Source of the DNA: Narthecium ossifragum
Lineage: Eukaryota > Streptophyta > Magnoliopsida > Dioscoreales > Nartheciaceae
NCBI GenBank assembly: GCA_963920575.1
Contig: OY986975.1
Coordinates: 3,149,961 to 3,213,960 of the forward strand
Reading direction: 5' to 3'
Length of the DNA: 64,000 bases
In this document: piece after piece, positions 1 through 11,899 of the stretch
Numbering within the stretch: the first letter of the stretch is position 1
How the letters are laid out: every line of letters starts with the position of its first letter
Notes under the pieces: generated by a model
Database searches by the model: none
Told to the model about the DNA's origin: nothing
The model's input: the letters and a program-made list of their open reading frames with translations, nothing else
Position numbers and translations under genes: made by a program

Positions 1-3000
1 TGGCAGGAAGGTACACCTTGTGAAACTTGCGCAAAGTAAGTTTATTCCGACAGGTTGGGCATTTCTTCTGAGCTTTGATGGAAGCCTTGATGCAGGGTTC
101 ACAGAATATATGGCCGCAGATTGTGGAAATTGCATCTACCAATGGGTTCATGCAAACAGGGCATTCGAAGGCAGCTTCCTTTCTTATCACCTTCTCAGGC
201 TCTGGATTGACATTCGCGATTGTTCTCTGCAGGTCCATAAGTTACCATAAAAGTTAACCAAAGTATAAAAAACCTCGAAACAAAGTATCCACCTTTGTTT
301 TAAAATCTAGAATAATGAATACTTATTCAATGGATGGAGGACTTGGAAGAAATCTTTAGATAAAGAAGTACAGAGAAATCATCAAGTTAATATACTTTCA
401 CAGAAAGCTCCTTTTAGGCTGCTTATAGCATCTCTACTACAAACATCCTAAAGCTATTTTTCTTATGCAAAACATCAGTGTTCTATCAACCAAAAAGAAT
501 TCATCCACCGATCAGATGACCAGTGGCAGAGAACGGCATCAGTATCCTGTCCCATTTATCATAAAAAAGTTTTCACTCTTGAGGACTATAAGACTGAAAG
601 AAATAGCCATAAGCAGATTAGGCTGTATCATACTAAAATATGCTTGTATCTACATTTGAGATCTTCCAAGTGAAACTTTAGAAAAGAAAGATTCTTGTCA
701 AGGAGTTCAATTGAGGAACAGAAGGGCCATTTTTTCATGTCCATCCAACTATATACGCAATTCTGAGACTACACATGTTGCCTGAGTTCTTATACCAAAA
801 TAGGAGCACAAGGCATATAACATTACAATCTTAAATAAATCAAGTATATGAATGAATATAATATCCTTACCTCAGGAATGTGATTGTCTTGCAAATTTGA
901 ATTCTCCTTGGAATTTATTGCATTGGTCGGCGGAATCATGCTGTGGCTATTTAGTGTCAATCCAATATCCAGTTCTCCAACAATGGCGCCTTTGAAAATG
1001 GTTGAAGAATGGGTTACTTCATGACTCGAGAACGATGATGCACACATAAAAAATAAAAATAAAAGACATGCATTTTTACCAAATCGATCTCGATACAAGG
1101 ATGACCACAGAAAATACAGAACCTTTTGTCCAGATGTAGTCCGGTGCTCAGAGCAAAGATGAATCGCATAGGAACATGACAGAAAAAATAAAACAACAGA
1201 GAACAATAACTAAGTCCAAAACAAAGGGTTTTGAGCTGCTAGTTGGTATGCGTGCCACAGTAGGGAACGGTTAGTAAACCAGTAGCTTCTAAAGCATAGT
1301 CCTATCTGTCCAGAGGGACACAATTGCAATGAAACTTGTGACATGCAGAAAGGAAAAGAGAGGACATGATTGCATTGCTAAAAATTCTCTATAAAATCAC
1401 AATTGTTAACAAGCAAACATCCATCATACCTCAACCTCACATATAATATGAATAAAGACCGCAAGATCTCCACCCCTCCTATAAGGCCCAACTAAACAAC
1501 AATAATAGCATACCATTCCTTCAAGTGTATGAGCAGAAATTAGAGCTAAAATTACCAGCATCTTTTGTAGGCCATCTGGCTTGTTTCAGAGCTATATAGC
1601 CTGTGTGTTTCATCAATTTTTCTAGCCTAAGATCTTCCTAGATCCTATGCAAAAAAAACTTCAGTAAAAACACTAATCTAACAAACGACAAAAACAAAAA
1701 TTTAAACCTTTTAAGTTACTCATACCAGATCATCATCTACAAAGAGTTTAAACAGCACTTTTCATGCGTTAAACACCTGAAGCTCTGGCTTACATGAAGC
1801 AATAATGGTCTACTTACAGGAGCAAATCCTGTAATGAACTTCCAGGATGCCCCATCTTAGAGGATGTCACCTGCTCTGATCACAGGTTCAACAAACTAGG
1901 ACTCATACTCTTGACAGTGGATGAGTTATCTCATCCCAAGCAAGCTGATAAAATAATCCAAGATAGTAAACTATCAATAGCAAGATCAATATTCATCCAT
2001 CAGAACATTCTTAGAGGATGCCATCTCCACCCATCACAGTGGCATCACATCCCCTAGGTTAAAAAACTAGGACTATTACTCTTGAAAAGTGATGTGTTAT
2101 CGCATCCCACGCAAGCTGATAAAATAATCCAAAATAACTACCAATAGCTAGATCAATTATTCATCCATCAGATCATTCTTTGATATAAAATCCACCACAT
2201 TCACCTAAGCTTGCCACGATTCAAATTGATATCATGCTGTAGAAACCAGTAATACCCCCAATCCAAGGCTAAAGAATTTCCTGCTGCTACCATATAATAA
2301 TGTTACTCTAGTTGGTGATAAATAAAACATTTGTGCTTCTTTAGATATCTTCGATATTCATAAAATGGACTCTATATAGATCCCCGATGACCAATCCTCA
2401 CATGAATAGCTAAGGATCCAATAAGTTCAACATTCATTCCTTCGACGTATCAATTGAACAAATATGCCCACAGTGAAATGGATGGATACCTCGTATACAA
2501 AAACTAGTACTTCAGAAATGCTACAATTTATGAAGACAAACCAGCCCTATCGTGTTTAATAAATAAGACTGCTATTTTCATCAAGCAGCTAGACAATACC
2601 ATCAAAGCATATCTTCTAATAATCGAAGTAATTTAACCATGAACCTTGTTCAGGAAGGAGCCCTTTGTAATTGATTCTGAAAAAGGAACGCCAACAATGA
2701 TATTAACATGCATCATGGCCTAAAATTGAAGTCCTGATGGGTAGGCTTCTCCATCTTTTGTATCAAAAAGCACTGTTAGCTTAGATAGATTATCCTGCCA
2801 CAATCACTAGCCCAAATGACATGTTCATGTGATTTCCTGCAAATGAAGTTAAATCGGTAAAAGTAATTTATGCAATGATCATTGTACCGAAACACTTTTG
2901 TCCACGACTGGAAAACAAGTCAGAAAGAAACTACAAATTTTAGTTCAAAAAAGAGCTCCCCGCTGGAATTTTCTATCTGGACATGTGTACACCTGCAGCA

Positions 3001-5594
3001 TGGTTTGAAGTTTCTGTAGGAACTGAAATGGTTCAGTTTTGGTAGAAACTGTCTGAAGCCGCAACTAATAGAGGGCCCGATAACCGCTCAAATGACACAT
3101 TTTAGATCATTTTGGATCTGTTCAGTCTGTTTCACCTAGAATGATCTAATGTCATTCAGTACGAACTGAAGAGGTCTTGGTTGGACTCATGGATTCTCAT
3201 TGGTTTCCAATCTTGGGTCAATAGGAAACCAAATCCAACCCAAATTGACTTACAGCAATTCCCCATCTGGTCTTTCTACTCCTTGCAACTTCCATACAAA
3301 ACCAAATGTTCATCGAAAGAAAGTCGAAAAGTAACCGGCAAACATCAAGCCGCATCCGTAGCAGCTGCAGCTGCAAATGCCAGAAACAGCTGTAGCTAAC
3401 ACTGCTACAGCTGCTGAAACAATCTTTTCAAGTTTACTACTTTTAGCACTTTGTTTTTGTATTCAAGGATTCATAAAGCAAAAGCACGAAGTCAAAAACG
3501 GCATACCATGAAACATATCATCTTTGGATAGGACTGAAACAAAAGGCAAACTGAAACTTCAACTCATTATTGGGTGGCTGAAGTGACCTAGTTAGACTCA
3601 TAGAAAGCTAGTTAACATCCAAACATTGGGCTCCTAAGTGTTAAAAGTTATTCTTCGATAGCTTTATAATCAGCACACTAGAATTTCTTTCCACAGACCT
3701 CCTATCACGTATGTACCTATTAATCATGCAATCCACTAAATGAACCTTATAAAGCACAGCAGTGAGAGAATAAAGCCCCAATCCAACGGTGGAAATTTTT
3801 TTGGATTCGATCGAATGGTGGAGAACAACCACCCAGTTAATGCATAACTACCGACCTCTCTCTCATCTTATTTCGCTCCGTTATCGCTCCGTTATCTCTC
3901 CCTCTCTCTCCCTCTCTCTCCCTCTCTCTCCCTCCCTCCCTCCCTCCCTCCCTCCCTCTCTCTCTCTCTAAACTCTAATTGTGCAAAGTGCACAGGAGAG
4001 AACTAGTGAATTCATAAAGTCAAGCTGCATGCTGATACTTAGCCAGCATGCATATCCCTAATTTTTACAGAATTATACACATAGAAATATGGAAAAAGCC
4101 TAGGGGCAGCATCTGTGCTGTTCAAAACCGTAATTGCCAGCATATCAGATAAGACCTAGAACATTACAACCAAGTGATCAACCACAAGGTCTATAAGAAT
4201 GTGTCTCAGATGAGTTTCTAACATACCAATGCTGTCAAAGCCTATGCCCTATAACCGAGTTCCCAAGACGCATATCTAGCTCTAACCATAACAAGCATCA
4301 TCAAGACCAATAAACTTGCTGCTCATCCTAGTAAACACGCTTCTGATGGTGGAGAGTGAAGAAATTTCAATTATATCCTTGACATTAAAAACTAATCACA
4401 GTTTCAAAGTCATCAACATTAATACAAGAAATGCATGCATGAATATGAATCAGATTATCTGTGCTGTGGAGACTGAAAGCAAAACGATGTTGCTCTTTAA
4501 ATGGAAACTGCAATAAACAGTCATATCTTAAGAGTATCAATAATTAATAGTCTGAGATGTAAACCTGCTTGTGCCAGATCAACTTCCGCATCTTCAACTA
4601 TCACTATTGTCTCAGGATGGTTTCTTCTAGTTCGATTTCTTGCCTGTATATGTATACGACAAACTATAAATACTTGGTGATCAACCAAATCGATGAATCG
4701 GAGCTGGTAGGGAAATTTACGAATAAAGCATGAATAATACATTATGGATGAATGATGAGTATATGATGACTAGAAAGACTCGTGGGAACTGTGAGTGAGA
4801 TTGAAATATGCAATGCAACTTCCATACTCAAAAACAAGCAGCTAGAACGTATAAATTTGCTACTATTTCATTCATCAATAATGAAACCAAGAACTATCAT
4901 ACTAATTTAATGACAATAATCATGCAATTCAAACTCTGAGTGTCATTTTGCCATTATTTAATTCACCAAGCATGAATCAAAAAACAAGATTGATTTCTCA
5001 ACCGTTAGTAAGAGCAGGCAAGTCCTCCACATCTACACTTTGCAAGGGATTCAAGCAGAATTGAGAATAGATGATACTTGAGCTTCATGGACCACATATG
5101 CGGATCCACACACTCAAGTATTCCTACTAGACAGATGAAAATACTATAGGACTATAAAAGTGTAGAGAATTTGGACAAACTAGAGGAAACCCTGTTGGTG
5201 AAGATAGAATCTGGACATCTTCCTCAATTGCATCTACATCGACTATTGTACCGCATATCTGCTCGAAGGACGGTAAAGAAAACATTTCTTCCTCTCCATG
5301 AAAATGCTCTTGCAAAGGAGTACACAGCTCTAGTGGTGAGTAACCTTGTTGAAAATCCCAAAGGCGATCAAGCTCTGACTGAGAGTATTGAGCAAAATGA
5401 TGAGAATAATCTTCTGGAGGAAAGAAAACTTGCTGAGAATTCACAGGATCAACAATTTCCGGGCCAATAAAAGAATGCATGGCTATGGCAGCTTCAGCTG
5501 GACAGGCATTGAGGTCAAGATTGCTAGCCATGTTATCAGAGTTTCCCCTTTTATAACACCTAATGTCTGTGGAAGATGCCCAACTTGTACTCAT
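1..5594 (-). CDS. RNF4-like RING-type E3 ubiquitin ligase (3' end beyond window)
   Basis: Multi-exon gene read right to left. Exons I can define are 5181-5594 (ATG at 5594, begins MSTSWASSTDIRC), 4565-4643, 871-1024 and 1-226. The last carries a C3HC4 RING: CPVC, then CGHIFCEPC, then CPTC, followed by KLTLRKFHKVYLPA, the usual C-terminus of plant RNF4-like ligases. Earlier exons carry the family signatures LDLNACP, IVDVDAIEEDV and ARNRTRRNHPETIVIVEDAE. Splice sites seen include CTGAG|GTAAGG at 871 and TATACAG|GCA at 4643. Such proteins transfer ubiquitin, and RNF4 relatives act on SUMOylated nuclear proteins; that role is inferred from family only. The phase after exon 4565-4643 (one leftover base) does not match exon 871-1024, so at least one short exon between them is unresolved. 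The stop codon lies left of the window. Confidence 0.8.
3890..3971. repeat. CT-rich microsatellite (CTCT/CCCT units)
   Basis: Run of CTCTCC and CCTC units inside the large intron region of the RING gene. The Ser/Leu/Pro-rich open frame over it is only the repeat translated. Confidence 0.9.
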
Positions 5595-6766
5595 GCTACC
5601 TACAAGTACGGAAGGCCTATCATCAAGCGCAAAGAAGGCAAAAATTGTTAGAGCTCTAACTATACGAAAATACCCAAAAATTGAGCTACAGAAATTGAAT
5701 AGTAAACTGAAAAAGATCAATGCTGACATAATACAGTAAGCCAAAAAACTGTAGACAATTACAGAAAATAGGAAAAGCAACTTTTTCCAAGAGGTCCTCA
5801 ACTAAAAAGCCAAAACATACTACTGAAAGCATAACCACCAATGTAGCGCTCTAGGACTTCACTTTAGAGGGTGCAAAGACCTGGAAGAACTCATGGGAAC
5901 CAAATCTCACATGGGGAAACCCCAATTGCAGTTATAATCAAAGACGATTGCTAAGTCTCCAACAAAAGCCTGGAAATTTGATCTTTATCAGGAAAACAAA
6001 TGAGTAAGAGAAAACCTAGAATCCATAACTATGGACATTTCATTGGCATTACATATGACACAACCAACCAAAACTTCCTAAGCAATTAACAGAAAGGTCA
6101 CACCGTTTGAAGTAGAGATGCACCAACTCGGGCCAAAAAGAACAAATCTAGAAATCGATAAAAATCTCAATTTTAAGAGAAGGCAATATGGGGCGGCATT
6201 AGAACCCAAACCAACCTCGAAAAATCATGAACACGCCAAACTTAGACCAACAAACTTGGGAAAAAACCCAAAATCGGACTATAAGAGGAAGATAGAACGA
6301 GACATTACATTGATCCAATTGGTCCCAATGAAAACCCAATTAGAAAAACACTAAACAACCATCACAGACCCAAATTACCCCTAATAGATGTCCAGCTTTG
6401 AGTGAAAATCCTCAAAAAAACCCAATAAAATCCAAACTTCAAGTGGAAAACATACAGCACGCAAAGGATTTCATGATACCAACAAGCAACCATCGAGCGT
6501 GCAAAACAATCCAACAGAATCCAAACACAGGCCCAAGAAACTCAAAAGAGTCCCTAAAGATCGAATTTTTGAGAGCCATAGAGATCGATGCAACAAAACA
6601 CCGATTGGGTCTTGTGAAAACCCATCAAAAAACACAAAACGACCATCAAAAACCCAGGATATCGAAAGCATGCCAACCTCGACCCAAAAACCACGAAAAA
6701 ACTTCATAAAAGTCGAATTTTTAGGGACGAGAGAGACGGGGGGGAGGGCATCGACGGGAGCGCACC

Positions 6767-6832
6767 TTTGGTCGGCACGCACTCATGGATGGTGTTAGGG
6801 TTGGGGTTGGGGTTGAGGGTCAGCCCTTTATA
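6767..6832 (-). promoter_or_regulatory. Core promoter and 5'UTR exon of the RING gene, with telo-box-like motif
   Basis: On the minus strand TATAAAG lies at 6826-6832. About 30 bases downstream is AACCCTAA (6795-6802), a telo-box-like motif within a run of AACCCC units. A good donor, AAAG|GTGCGC, ends the presumed non-coding first exon near 6767. The T-rich DNA from there to about 5600 then reads as a 5'UTR intron before the ATG at 5594. Telo-boxes near start sites are common in plant housekeeping genes. The transcription start is inferred, not measured. Confidence 0.5.
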
Positions 6833-6954
6833 GGAAGTGTTGGTGTGGCGCTCTGGCAGCTTTCCATGTATGAGGCCATGGATGATAAATTAACTAATGG
6901 GTACCAAAGGAAAGACAAATCCATGACAAAAGAGAGGGTGGTGGATTTCGTGTC

Positions 6955-7080
6955 ACCTTGCTGCCATTTGCTAGAGAGAGAAAGGCCACGGGGGAGAGAG
7001 TGTGTGTGTGTGCCCATAGAGAGACACCTGGAGAGAGACTAGGAGAGAGAGAGGGAGGGAGGGAGACTAGGAGAGAGAGG
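6955..7080. repeat. GA-rich microsatellite upstream of the RING gene promoter
   Basis: Interrupted GAGAGA and GGGA tracts about 130-250 bases upstream of the TATA box. GA tracts near plant promoters may bind BBR/BPC factors; that is an inference. Confidence 0.6.
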
Positions 7081-7322
7081 ACTTGGTTTGCATGGAGTCG
7101 GTTGGGTCACGTGAGGTGCACGTGATAGAAAACAAGGGATTATGAAAGAGGGTTTATTATTTTTATTTTTATTTTACGAATATCATCTATTGGTTTCTTT
7201 TGACTCACTCAAGGGACAATTATCAAATTATTCTTGATTGGTCAATAAATTTATTTGGTTGAGATTGGATTTAGTAGAACAGAGGGATTGGAATTGGGGC
7301 ATTTACGTATCTTAACCACTTA

Positions 7323-7519
7323 CCCCGTTTGGTATGGGGATAATCCTTAATCTGGTTACGGAAAGGAATATTTTTGAAATATTCTCGAATCCATTACTTA
7401 TTACACACTTTATCTCCAAACGCATTTCCTTATTTCAAATAATCATTATAAAGTTATTCTCGAAATCAGGAATAAAGTCTTTTAACCGGAATAAAGTTAT
7501 TCCCGCACCAAACGAGCCC
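7323..7519. mobile_element. PIF/Harbinger-like MITE, 197 bp, TSD TTA
   Basis: Terminal inverted repeats: CCCCGTTTGGTATGGGGATAA at the left mirrors GGGCTCGTTTGGTGCGGG read inward from the right. TTA is present at 7320-7322 and again at 7520-7522. A three-base TTA/TAA duplication and a GTTTGG terminus are typical of Tourist/Castaway-type MITEs. The interior is AT-rich with no coding capacity. Confidence 0.85.
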
Positions 7520-7522
7520 TTA

Positions 7523-8270
7523 TAGTTATTCTACCTCGCTCAAGAAACAATGATCAAATTATATTTATTTCTACTTAATTAGCTGATTTGAGTTTATAGA
7601 TAGATTGCAGGAGGGATATTTATACTCTTTTTTGCAGCGAAAACCAATTAAGAATTTAAGAGGGACAAAATACAAATAGATAAGGAAAAGGTTTTTCAAC
7701 AATAGAGACATGAGATTGGCGGCATTTAAAAAAAATGCTAAAAAATTGTATTGATTATTGAAGGAGGCTGGCCGCTCGCACCAAAATAACCAAATATCCA
7801 GGCAAATTTGACCTAAAATATTGTGCTATATATAATTACTAGTGGGAAACGGTGCCCCTGACACGATTCACCCCCCTTTCTATTAATATGAGCCGCATTT
7901 AGGATATGTATGCAAAGTATTAGCTCATGCCCTGACACGGTTTACATGTGACGATGATTCCCAACCCATCTAGAGACATGAAATATTAAATAATGTCCTC
8001 ACCCATCAAAAGGTTTGATGATTCTCCGCCCTCCTAAACATATGAAAAATAGAATAATGTCATCACCCACCAAGAAGCTTTTTTATCGTAATAGAACATA
8101 TATTCATACCTGCTACAGCTGCGCAGATGGACTCGTTGTATAGAACAATTGACTCAAAGTCTCAAACCTATGTCAAAAATTAGAAGTTTTGAAGAAATTT
8201 ATTCCACAAAACAATTATACATATAATAGTTCTTTTCTCTATTCAAAATAATTAATTATTCAACTAATCC
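7523..8270. other. AT-rich intergenic DNA
   Basis: No gene or long open frame is visible. Apart from the Helitron end at 7839 I recognise nothing here. Confidence 0.6.
7839..7900 (-). mobile_element. Helitron 3' terminus (element extends to the right)
   Basis: On the minus strand the sequence ends ...CCCACTAG followed by T, preceded by a short hairpin (CGTG..CACCG). The end resembles those at 25615, 32397 and 62884. I could not find a matching 5' TCAA end to the right. It may enclose the GC-rich gene scraps at 8.3-9.1 kb, but that is a guess. Confidence 0.45.
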
Positions 8271-8276
8271 TCACCT

Positions 8277-9150
8277 TTAGATCAAGCCCATCTTAGATCG
8301 ATCTCCACCATCCATCAACTCTCTTCCCACTCGCTCTCTCTTTTCCCCAACCTCTTTCCCTCGACCTACTCCCCCACCCCCCCACCCCCCCTCACCCATG
8401 ATTGCGACCCAGCAACCCCGACACCGACTGCGAGCGCCGCCGTCGCCCCGCCTCTCGCCGCTCCTCCCCGTCGCCTCCCAGCCGAAAGCCCTCACCGGGA
8501 CGCACCCCACCGACCAAGTCCATGAGCCTCGCCCCTCTCATCGCCCGCCCTCGCGTTGTCTCCGCTCTTATACTCGACGTCGCCCCTATAATATACCGGT
8601 GATATCAATAGGCGTCGATCGGGACGGGATTGGGATGATACCGGTGGTGATGGATCGAAGGTCCGGGCATGACTTCGATCCGAACCCGCTCGGGGCGGCG
8701 GTGGTAGGGAGGCCGACCAAGTCCATGAGCCTCGCCCCTCTCATCGCCAGCACTCGACACCCAGTTTCAGACGCAGTCGCCTCTGACCATCTCCAACAAA
8801 CGCATATCCCCTGCCCCCTTAGCCACGATCACAGCCACCGTCGTAAGCGCCCCCGCAACCGACCTCCTGGCGCTGACCGCCATTATAGTAACCACCCCCG
8901 CCACCTTAGCCGTTGCCGCGGGACTGGACGGTGATGAAGAGAGTGAACGCCAGGCGCCATCGAAGGCACTGAAGGCCCTCTCAAGAGAGGGATCGTCAGT
9001 GGCCCAGGCAAGTCTGCCAACGAACATTGGAATAGGAGAGGGGAGGAGATCCAACCCACCAAAGCACTGCCCTCTCTCTCTCATTATCTCCCTTCCGTAA
9101 CCACCCCCATCACATCCACCTCTCTCCTAATTTCTCTCCCATTGGAACTC
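8277..9150. other. GC-rich island of decayed gene fragments with an internal 34-bp repeat
   Basis: The base composition jumps to GC-rich between AT-rich flanks. A 34-base block beginning GACCAAGTCCATGAGC occurs at about 8511 and again at about 8716. The long plus-strand frame from 8398 is Pro/Arg/His-rich low complexity and is not recognisable as a protein. The minus strand holds an RRM scrap at 8950-9027, listed separately. This may be captured gene sequence in a transposon. Confidence 0.4.
8950..9027 (-). pseudogene. Fragment of a glycine-rich RNA-binding protein (start of RRM)
   Basis: The minus strand reads MFVGRLAWATDDPSLERAF followed by SAFDGAW. This matches the first strand and helix of the RRM in plant glycine-rich RNA-binding proteins, where RNP2 is usually CFVGGLAWAT. 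The rest of the RRM (RNP1) and the glycine-rich tail are absent; the frame runs into low-complexity Ser/Ala/Val sequence. It is therefore a 26-residue fragment, not a gene. A transduplicated or captured exon piece is the simplest reading. Confidence 0.55.
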
Positions 9151-9550
9151 AAACCTTCTTTAGATGGGTGATTCAATTTTAATTGGGGGAACCACTGTCT
9201 TAGCCGTCTGGTATCACAGGGAACTCGCTATCTCAGTTGTCTAATATAAAGCAAACCATGTCTTATATAGAGTTAAATAGATTAGATTTAGATACAATAA
9301 ACTACCCAAAAACCTAAATTTAACCCACTGGTAAATTTATGCAAGCATCGTCAATTCCAATTGAAATTAAATCTCAAAAATTGGATAGATATGTCGTTTG
9401 GTATGTTCGTGAGAGCTTCCTTTTTTTTAAAAATTTCTCTTTAAATATAGCTAATCCACCCACCCTATAAAAAGAAATAGATTCGGTAAGGGGACACTTG
9501 GGTCAACTAACCTTTAGACTTGTGGAACTTATAAAGATAGGTTAAGGCAA
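9151..9550. other. AT-rich intergenic DNA without recognisable features
   Basis: No conserved coding frame or RNA gene is seen. Confidence 0.6.
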
Positions 9551-9701
9551 CTAGGATTAGAACTAATAATAAACAAACAATGGTCAATTAGGAATATAAT
9601 TAAATTAGGAAAAGGATTCTGAGATAAAGTAGAACTAATTATATACAAACTATGGTCAATTAGAAATAGAAGTAAATTAGAAAAAGGATTCCGAGATAAA
9701 A
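9551..9701. repeat. Two-copy 72-bp imperfect tandem repeat
   Basis: The block TGGTCAATTAG followed by AAGGATTCYGAGATAAA recurs with a 72-base spacing (TGGTCAATTA at 9581 and 9653). Confidence 0.8.
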
Positions 9702-9759
9702 CTGGATTGGGTTTAGCCGTTTAGGATGGACTTTAAGCTGCCGGGGGTGACTAGGCATG

Positions 9760-9945
9760 AGCAAAAAGCCCATCGGCCCAGACCTGTCGAAAATTCTCGG
9801 GCCTAAGCCCGGCCCAAACCTGAACTGAGCTAGATCTGGCCCGAACCCGTTGACAATAGATTGGGATTTGGACAGACCTTAGCCCAACCTGACCCATCAC
9901 GAGCCCAATACTTATATTCAAACAACTTCCCAAGCCCGCATAAAG
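9760..9945. repeat. Simple-motif repeat rich in GGCCC/GGGCC
   Basis: Irregular units such as CGGGCCTAAGCCCGGCCC recur. Similar low-complexity sequence appears near 60210-60310. The minus-strand open frame here is only this repeat translated. Confidence 0.55.
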
Positions 9946-10139
9946 TCCTTTTGCATATATTTTTAGGGTTAATAACATTTTACTTCCCTCTACTTTGAAA
10001 ATATATCAATTTGCCCCATATATTTTAAAACGTGATAAAACACACCCTTAATTTATTAATGTGATCGCTTTGGACCCAATCAGCTAAATATGTTAGCCTG
10101 GCTGACAGCAAAGGTCATGTTGAGCGGTTTTGCCCGTCT

Positions 10140-10720
10140 CCAACAAAGATAACGTCAGCTCCTCCTCACCATGCCAACCTCCGCGGTAGAGCTCGCAGTC
10201 GGGGCTGGCGGTGACGGAGAGATCATCGGGCGGCATTGGGGAGGGTTGTGGGCGGTCTTGAGTTAGAGAGAGGAGGGGGTTGACAGCGGAGAAAATGGTT
10301 GGAGTTTGTCGGAGAACAATGGGGCAAAGGGCATTGAGGAGAGAGGGGTCTGGATCTGGTCTTGGATGAGGTTGGGGAGGGCGATGGTGGCTATGTTGAG
10401 AGGTGGCGCAGACTGCGAGGAAGAGAGCGAGCTTGATGGGTTCCGGTTGGATCTTCTCTGGGAAATGGGGCGGAGCAGTCGTGAGATGATGACGGAGATG
10501 AAGAGGGAAGGGGCGAACGGCAAAGAGGAGCTAGGATCTAGAGGGTTGGAGGTCGGGAAGGTTGGTGGCGGTCATCTTCGGAGGTCGCGACGCTTGATGA
10601 TGGAGGAATGGGCAGCAGCGGCCGAGCTCGGGGGTTGAGGTTGCCGTTGACGGAGGAAGAGGTCAGGGAGAGAGAGAGGTCTGGGTTTGGGAAGGGCGGT
10701 GACTTGGGATTGAGAAAAAT
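10140..10720. other. GC-rich unassigned block with open frames on both strands
   Basis: The flanks are AT-rich. The plus frame 10306-10638 (Glu/Gly/Arg-rich) and the minus frame 10263-10523 (Ser/Pro-rich) overlap and match no family I know. The left flank near 9964 resembles sequence seen at the edges of Mutator-like elements. It could be a captured fragment, but no terminal repeat was found. Confidence 0.3.
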
Positions 10721-11069
10721 AAACGAAAGAATGGGAGTGGGGCATTATCGTCTTTTTCTAGACAAATGTGACTAATCACCTTTAAAAAATCACGGTATGA
10801 GCTTAAGCGGTATCATATTATATTTTGGTAGCCCGTGCCAAACCCCCCCCCTCAAGTTTTATGATATTCTGAATAACTTTCTATTATTCAAGTTTTACAT
10901 CTAGATAACTACATTCTGTCGCTCTCCGCCCCCTTTCTGTTAATATTAGATAATTTATTGAGGGTAGAGTTTAGTCTATGTTTAATTGAAAACAAGCAAA
11001 ATCTCCCTTACTAAGTAAGGCATTTTGGTCTTTTTGATCAAATTTGGGTAAGCTAACTAAATCCAACCT

Positions 11070-11206
11070 ACCAACCTCCCTTAACTTGTCTGGTATAACA
11101 GCTTGGGTGTCCTACGAAGGACCCGGGTTCGATGGTTGGTACCCTCTCTCTCACCCCCAGCTAGTACTCTCTCCCCAAGCCGTGCTTAACTATTAAAAAA
11201 AAAAAA
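11070..11206 (+). mobile_element. tRNA-derived SINE, full length, TSD of 11 bp
   Basis: A pol III A box TGGTATAACAG lies at 11091-11101 and a B-box-like GGTTCGATGG at about 11126. A poly-A tail of about 12 bases ends at 11206. The flanking duplication AAATCCAACCT lies at 11059-11069 and 11210-11220. The body is shared with the copy at 60582-60697. Confidence 0.85.
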
Positions 11207-11367
11207 CTGAAATCCAACCTGAGTTAGCTCGCTAACGGTAATGGAAAGAAATGGAGAGCAACGGAAGGTAGTTATTCGCAAAAAGATGGATAACTAGATA
11301 TCTGGATGCAAATTTAAAAATTTAGATAGTTTTCCACGGTATATGGAAAACTTAAAACTTTTATGAC

Positions 11368-11778
11368 CTGTTTGGTTCATGTATAAGGGACGTATAAGAT
11401 AAAATTATTCGTTGCCATGTATTATGATGTCTGCTGCGACAAGGGATAGTATAATATTACATGTTGGAAAATTTAATAACTTTAATGTCATATGCCTTTA
11501 TACCACTTCCTTGTTAGTAGAACTTTATAGAAAGCTAATCGTATTATTAGTTTTTGGTAGAATACGATAATTGCCCTTATTATTTCATATTAGCCATAAT
11601 TTTTTTTGGTTATTCATAAAATATTATATATTACATCATTTATCGGTGTTGTTGCGAAACACTGTATACAAACTTATCCCACGTTGTGCCAAACATTATA
11701 TGATATTAAAAATTATCCTTAAATTATACAATGTGCAAGTTATATATCCTATCTTGTATGGCGAAACAAACAAACCAT
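11368..11778. mobile_element. Possible MITE, weak termini
   Basis: The left end CTGTTTGGTTCATGTATAAG loosely mirrors a right end that reads TTTGTTTCGCCATACAAG inward. The target-site duplication is not clear. Confidence 0.25.
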
Positions 11779-11899
11779 TAATTTGTCTTCGTGATTACAT
11801 GTCGATTGTGAATTTCCTATTTTTTTGTAAAATATATTTTTATGATTTTTATATACATGTCATCAGTCATCTCGTGTTACCGAGAAAAATATTCAAACG

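Noticed and set aside
3789..3971. Short open frame ending in Ser/Leu/Pro repeats
   Set aside because: It is a translation of the CT microsatellite.
5171..5651. Plus-strand open frames opposite the RING gene
   Set aside because: Shadows of the minus-strand coding exon 5181-5594, which carries the family motifs.
8398..8934. A 178-residue open frame
   Set aside because: Pro/Arg/His-rich low complexity in a GC island, with an internal repeated block and no recognisable domain.
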